The notes under the pieces were generated by a model. That model was not told where the DNA came from. It was given only the letters and a program-made list of their open reading frames with translations, and did not search any database. Shown here one piece after another: positions 58,601 to 64,000 of a DNA stretch of 64,000 bases. Source of the DNA: Tetraselmis striata (lineage: Eukaryota > Chlorophyta > Chlorodendrophyceae > Chlorodendrales > Chlorodendraceae). The stretch's first letter is position 1. Each line of letters opens with the position of its first letter. The stretch covers positions 1 through 64,000 of the forward strand of contig VCJN01000763.1 in NCBI GenBank assembly GCA_006384855.1, in the 5' to 3' direction. The position numbers and the translations under genes are program-made.

Positions 58601-58697
58601 CCGCCGCCCGCAGGTCACCAGGCAAGGCGTGGCGCGCAGCGGCGGGGGCACCGGGCGGTCCTTGGCCGGGGTCAGTTCGGGGGGATCGGGCCGCCAT
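55695..58697 (-). CDS. Possible Cys-rich multi-exon gene, or a decayed one
   Basis: Several minus-strand blocks have coding composition: 58697-58428 (ATG; basic, with RWWCASCCQLKSCKKKDW), about 58405-58095 (ERWFCHACYQKPAVCAFGER, then a charged helix), 57735-57268 (acidic helical part), about 57100-56830 (YLSHSWTMGFLSHPDYRPEL, VQVPHMGNSVGEQCDRFHDQ), 56537-56412 (charged helix EEMRRKREQEHLELAKCEAA), about 56290-56017 (CPRCHVCKLYSDEQ) and 56072-55695 (Gln-rich helix). Paired W-x-C-x2-C words suggest zinc binding. I could not chain all blocks in phase: near 57960 the frame seems to shift without a splice site, and stops fall between some blocks. It could be a real nuclear protein with mis-drawn introns or a decayed transposase-like gene. 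No family was recognised. Confidence 0.35.
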
Positions 58698-58976
58698 CGC
58701 GTGCCTGAATAGGTAAACGGGCGCGAGGGGGGTAGTTGTCGGTATGGACAGGTATCTACGAGCAAGGCCTAGAGGACTTGAGGGGGCATCCTCAAGCGAT
58801 GGAGTGTTTTTAGCGCCCCGGTCCGGCCCGGGATGACGCCCCCTGACCCGGCCCTGGTCAGCGGCCGCCGCAGCTACCCATCTGAGCCCCCATGACTCAG
58901 CGGAAGAGGCTGGAATGCAAGTCCCCGCTGCGTACGTCCGTCGTTGTGCAGTTCTGGGACTGCAGCGGCTGTGGAA

Positions 58977-59310
58977 AGCGGGATATGTGTGTCGGGTCGG
59001 GGGTTGGCCCGGCTGGAGGGCATCACAAGAGGGAACCCCGAGTGATTCATCCGGGAATCATGTCGTTAGTATTTCGGATATATATCGGGATGACTGGAGC
59101 GGCTAGAGGGTCTGCCACTAAGCGTCATCGGTTTGGTTGTATGGTCTGCCACTAAGCGTCATGGGTTTGGTATATGTGTGTCGGGGGTCGGCCCGGCTGG
59201 AGGTCGGCATCACAACAGGGAACAGCGAGTGATTCATCCGGGAATCAGGTCGTTATTCTTTCGGATATATATCGGGATGACTGGAGCGGCGAGATGGTCT
59301 GCCAAAGGGT
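58977..59310 (+). repeat. ~185 bp tandem duplication upstream of the GT29 gene
   Basis: Copies start near 58983 and 59171 and share GTGTGTCGGG, GGCCCGGCTGGAGG, GAGTGATTCATCCGGGAATC and TTTCGGATATATATCGGGATGACTGGAGCGGC. A smaller repeat, GGTCTGCCACTAAGCGTCAT, is duplicated between them. It lies 260-590 bp upstream of the ATG at 59567, so it may contain promoter elements. Confidence 0.88.
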
Positions 59311-59566
59311 TTGGTTATACCCGTACACGAGGTAGAGTCGGGCGAAGGCAAAATAGAGCAGTGCCAAGCGTCGTCTGCTTGAAGGACCGCGACACGAAAG
59401 ACGTGCGCGGTCGACCGCCAGGCAGAGTGTCCACCCTTGGCTTGAGGAACCAAGCTCGACTCCTGCGTTCGCCCGCCGGGCGCTCCCCTGACTGAAATCT
59501 CGCGCCAGGCAGGCACGCTGCCCCCACGTCCGCCCCCCGCGCCGCGACTCGCGTCTCCGGGTCGCG

Positions 59567-60206
59567 ATGGCGTTGACCCCCCGCCGGGCCAATGGGGCGG
59601 GCGCGGCCGGGCTGCTCCTGGCGCTGTTGACCGCGGCCTGCGGGGTGGGCCTGGTGGCCGGCGGCATCCGTGCGCCCACGAACGACGCGCCCCATTCGTG
59701 GGCGGACGCGCTGAGGAAGGTGCCTGAGGCTATCGAGGCTGAGACGATGCTGGAGGAGCCAGGGCTTGTGGGCGCTGGGCGGTTCGAGGAGGTGTTGGAG
59801 GCGGCAGAGGGCGTGGGCGGGGCCGCCCAGGAGGAAACCGACCAGGGCGCGGAAGACACCGAGTGGTTTGGGGCCCAGGCCGAGGCTGGCGCGGAAGACG
59901 CCGACGATGACGAGGCCCAGGCAGAGGCAGAGGTAGGCGCGGAAGGCGAGGAGCAAATGCCCAGCGAGGAGCACTACTCCAGCGAAGACCTGCCCGAATT
60001 AGCGACCTGCCACGGCGGCAGCGACGGGCACGGGCGCCGGTGCAGGCCACCCGCCAACGAGGCGTCTGGTGGCGGCCAGTTGCTATCTATCGCGCAGCCC
60101 TGGTGGGGGAAGATCGCAGGTGCTACAACCCGCTGAGCCTGCACCGTCGGAACGCACCAAATACCTAGATTGCGGTTCGGGGCCGCCTTGCTCTACTGCT
60201 AAGAGC

Positions 60207-60245
<39 letters not shown>

Positions 60246-63200
60246 GCGCGCGCGGCAGAGTCGCCAACGAATGAAGAATACTACTTCGACGACACGATGG
60301 AGGCGCAGTGCGCTGACCGCAGTGCGCCTATGCCGATCCGCAAGCTTCCCCTCAGTCTGGACCCTCGCATCTACCAGCAGACCTTCCTCTCCCAGGTAGG
60401 CTCAAACCCCAGGCCCTGATGAGCTGCGCCCGCCCCCCTTGCACACTGCCTGCCGGGTTTCTGGTGGGGATGGAGGCGAGCAGCTGAGCAAGTGGTCGAA
60501 GGCCAAGAAAAGGGCAAGAGGAAATCCCGGCCGGCCTCTGTATATGGCATCTCCTCATTGCTGGCATTGCTGAAGAGATTGCATGGTCTGCTATTTGTGG
60601 TGTTTCCAGGAAACCTGCGACCAGAAGCACTTCGGCAAGTGGACCACGCATAGCTACGACAAGGCGTGGGAGCAGATCTGCGCCATGATGCAGCCCCGCA
60701 TGCGCGATATCATGCCGTACATCCGGCGGTACAGGACCTGCGCTGTGGTCGGCAACAACGGCAACATGATTGCGTCCAACTTTGGCAAGGAGATCGACAG
60801 CCACGAGGCGGTGTTTCGCCTGAACAAGGTGGGGCGATGCGGCAGCCCCTCCCTCCCCCCCCTTCCCCATCCCCCATCCCTTCTGAAGTAGCCGGGTTGG
60901 GTTGGGTTGGGTTGGGAGGCGGGGGTCTCCACTAACCCTCTTCCAGCCTCTTCAAATGACTTCGTGGCCTGTTCTGTATATTCTAGAAACAAGCAGTGTT
61001 GACTTGGCGAGAGATTTACAAATGCACGCAGATGCTATTTATCTTAGAACAGCGGGATCGCGACCGGCACATCTCGATAGACCATTTCAGCAGAAGAAAA
61101 GACAGCAAAGTTTACACGGTGAGGACGAGGTCAAGCGGCTGACGGCCCATCCCGCGCAGGCGCCCACGAAGGGCTTTGAGAAGCATGTGGGCAGCAAGAT
61201 GACGTTCCGCTTCATGAACAAGCGCCAGTTCCGGGCGTACTCGCTCGAGGGCCACGTCGGCAGCCACTTCGAGAAGATCCCCGAGGTGGGGCAGCCGCCC
61301 CGGGCACTGCCGCCACCCTGCGTCCCCAGTCTCTGAAGCCAAAGCTGCGCCGGCGGGTATCCTGTCAGAAGACGATTTCCATTTCGCTCACTGCTGAATC
61401 ATATCGTAAAGACACTTTGGATTCGCGCGTAATTAACCTTTTTGACCCCCCTTCCCCCCCCCCCCCCCCCCCCCCCTCTTTCTCTGGTAAAGCTGTAGAA
61501 TTTTACTCGTTTATTTTATATATGTTTTTGCTTTGTTTAGGTAATGCGATAATGAAAGAATAACAGGGCATGCAACCACGGAGATATATGATTGTCCTTA
61601 TAAATCCAATTTGGCCTAATTGATCTGGCGGGGGCCTGCACAGCCTAGTCAATGATATCAGGTATACACGTCTCATAGCGAGTCGCTTTTCTGGCGGCAT
61701 CGGTGCCTGCGCTCTAGAGCGGCCTTCAGCCTGAGCTGCTCGGCTCAGATGCTCTTGCCGCACCCCATGCTGCCCAGGATTCGCACGGCGTCATCATCGT
61801 GTCGCGCTCGCCGCCAGACATGATGGCGCAAGACATCGCCAACGCGGTGAAGCACGCGAAGCAGCACAAGCAGGTGCGGCACCGCCCGCCCTCCTGCTGC
61901 ACTGCTCCAGCTGCTGGGCTCAGGCGCTGCACCGGCCCTGGGGCTCTGGGGACTGGGGCGTTGGTGAGGCGGGCCCAGCAGCGTCGGCAAGTATAGAATC
62001 CTCCGTCTCGCGCTCTGCGTTGATGTCCTCTAGAATCACTGGGATGAACACGATGCCTGCAGCATTTCTGTTGTAGAATCCCGATGGTGCTGCATTGCGA
62101 TGTAGATTGCCCGCCTTTCGCAGCTCGCGGGATGAGTTGTCGTGGGATGGCATGCAATCTGGTATCCCATACTAACCGGTACAATTCTGTCCCATCCCTC
62201 AAGGGGAATAAAGGCGCCGTTTGTTCGGGATGCAGACATCCGATGTAGGATAGTCCTGGATCATCCTCACCCAATGATAATCCTGGGATGACATGGAAAT
62301 TTGCCATCAAAAACACTGGTCTAACACCACAGCGTCCTATTCATATCTTGGGTTGTCCTTGTCCCAGGATATCCTGGGATGTGTCTGTTCCGTCCTAGGA
62401 CGATCGGATGTCTGTCGGGATGAGTCGCTTGTGCACGGGATTGGCGTTTCATCCCATTCCACGGTCCCGCCTCGGGTTGCGAAAGGTTGCAATTCAGTTC
62501 CAACAGTGCCCTGTAGAGTGTAATTGGCGATTACATGTGCTGTAGGTGACACAGCAGCAGATAAACAGATGCTCTAAAAAAACATAACATAGTATCACCT
62601 AGATGTACAGCAGTCCAAAAAAGAACCAGCCACAAGATAAGTGATAATATCCAAGGGGGACCCAAGAGAGAACCCAGTCACCAATCAGTCGAGCTCGTCC
62701 AGCCAGGATACAGCCCCCCCCCCCCCCCCCCCCCCCCGGGGGCACACGTAGGCTTAGGAGGGCTGAATCCCATCGACCAGCGGTACTGCTGTGGACGGTG
62801 GCGTTTTAGAGCATTAATGCCTCCTCCCTATGACAGTACAGGAATCCATTGCGCGAATACTATTTATCGGTGTTGTGAATATGAACTCAGAATTGCCATT
62901 TTTACCATTTCCCTCTTTATGTTAATATTATACACAGCTCATTTTGAATTTTAATCACTCACTTGTTTATGCACGACATGTCCAGAGGGGGGGGGGGGGG
63001 GGGATCTCACTTTTCAACTCCTCATAGATAAGAGCAGAGCACCGTGTGGCTGACGTGCGCGCGGCGCGATGCGCTCCTCAGAACCTCAAGTTTACGGCGA
63101 TGAGCATGCACATCTTCAGCTACGCCAACAACCTGCTGGACACCTACCGGCAGTGCGCCAGCAAGCGCCGCAAGGTGGGCGACTTCACATCCGCCACCTC

Positions 63201-63807
63201 AGGCCTGATGACCACCGTGCTGTCAATGCACCTGTGCGACCACGTCACCGTGTACGGCATCGGGGACACCTCCCTCGCACGCAAAAACATCCCCTACCAG
63301 GTGCGCCCCTGCTCCCCCTTGCGTATGGGCAGCAAATGCATCGGGAAAGCTTTGCCACTCTTACTCTTACGCGGGTGCCGAGGTACCCGTAATCACCCTT
63401 ACTATTATAAGCCTTGCATCGGGCTTAGAAGGAACCTACATGAACATCCGCTATACTTCCTCTGCAGTTTCGGCTGCATTTGACCTCTGACCACAGGGCA
63501 GCTTCTTATTCGCAGTTTTCTTATTACCGCCTCAGCACCCGTAGAACGCAAAGGGCTTGACGTAAAGAGTGGTTATTGGAACATGGCCGAGCTAACAGTA
63601 TACCCCCCTCCCCCCCCCCCCCCCCCCCTTACCTCCCTCCTCCCCGTCTGGCAGTACTTTGCTGTTGGGGGCGGCTGGCACTCCAGGAGAGAGGTGAACC
63701 ACCACCACAACATGTCGCTAGAGGAGGAGTTCATCCAGGCGCTGGCGCACGCGGGCGTCATCCGCCACTGCCAGCACAGCGGCTGCGTGGGGGACCCACA
63801 CGCGTGA
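59567..63807 (+). CDS. GT29 sialyltransferase-like glycosyltransferase
   Basis: Seven exons close in phase: 59567-60119, 60259-60395, 60610-60828, 61160-61285, 61778-61873, 63082-63300, 63655-63807, giving 500 aa. Residues ~11-33 form one hydrophobic helix after a basic start, as in a type II Golgi anchor. A long Glu/Ala-rich stem runs to about residue 155. The L-sialylmotif is clear: [20 protein letters not shown] then [16 protein letters not shown]. The S-motif reads [20 protein letters not shown] then TVYGIG; it lacks the usual P-S/T-G-x start. The VS motif H-x4-E is in HNMSLEEEF, just after a His run (HHH). The fold and family are secure. Green plants lack typical sialic acid, so donor and acceptor are unknown; plant GT29 members are thought to act in cell-wall or Golgi glycosylation. 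Five of six introns carry C-rich runs. Confidence 0.92.
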
Positions 63808-63840
63808 GCGGTGGACCTCCAGGGGGGGAGGGGGTTGGTA

Positions 63841-63845
63841 TGTAA
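63841..63845 (+). terminator. Probable poly(A) signal of the GT29 gene
   Basis: TGTAA 34 bp after the stop codon. Spacing and sequence fit the green algal poly(A) signal. Confidence 0.55.
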
Positions 63846-64000
63846 TGCACGAACAGGTTCCAAACAGGCTAGAACATCTCTTGCCAGCCGAACCACCCGG
63901 TGATTCACACCGGGCGGTTGCACACCACGCAGGGATGTTGTTTGCGAGCACTTTGAAGCGTTGATATTTCACCTGTATGGTGGCCAGGTCTGAGTCTCAC

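Overview
The window looks like nuclear DNA of a green alga (Chlorophyta, possibly a prasinophyte-grade lineage). It is GC-rich, its genes are intron-dense and GC-rich at third positions, TGTAA poly(A)-type signals follow two of the genes, and the recognisable proteins are eukaryotic (NMD3, a GLTSCR1-domain SWI/SNF subunit, PC4/DEK_C, F-box/LRR, a GT29 sialyltransferase-like enzyme, a plastid-targeted plant/algal protein). The species is inference; no organelle, bacterial or CRISPR features were seen. The most conspicuous genome-level trait is about 37 homopolymer C or G tracts of 13-34 nt, many inside introns.

Layout. 0-10 kb is repeat-rich: a satellite monomer, small hairpin/TIR elements, a tRNA-related SINE, a decayed pogo/Tigger DNA transposon and a possible serine-rich gene on the minus strand. 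10.4-18.3 kb holds a small GLTSCR1-domain gene (+) convergent with a complete ten-exon NMD3 gene (-). 19.7-24.1 kb is a retroelement graveyard: a non-LTR (LINE) 3' half on + meets, tail to tail, a broken DIRS/LTR-type element on -. 27.2-31.7 kb has an F-box/LRR gene (-) divergent from a two-exon membrane protein gene (+). 33.4-36.6 kb is a twelve-exon gene for a DEK_C protein carrying four successive PC4 (SUB1) domains. 36.6-41 kb is gene-poor with a near-perfect foldback element. 41.0-45.6 kb has an unrecognised seven-exon gene followed by an RNase H type 1 gene. 45.9-49.3 kb is a ~230 bp tandem-repeat array split by a ~0.84 kb unrelated insert. 49.5-53.8 kb is an eight-exon gene for a putative plastid protein (-). 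55.7-58.7 kb may hold a Cys-rich gene of unknown function or a decayed one (-). 59.6-63.8 kb is a complete seven-exon GT29 sialyltransferase-like gene (+), with a tandem duplication just upstream.

Exon models were built by hand from splice consensus, phase compatibility and family conservation. NMD3, GT29 and the plastid gene close in phase from ATG to stop. The PC4 gene closes too, but one 27-nt exon is tentative. The genes do not form an operon or an obvious pathway: they cover ribosome export (NMD3), chromatin/transcription (GLTSCR1, PC4), ubiquitin targeting (F-box), Golgi glycosylation (GT29) and RNA:DNA hybrid removal (RNase H). I found no multi-gene 'system'. The most novel items are the tetra-PC4 architecture, the intronic C tracts, the GC-AG introns and several undescribed-looking repeat families.
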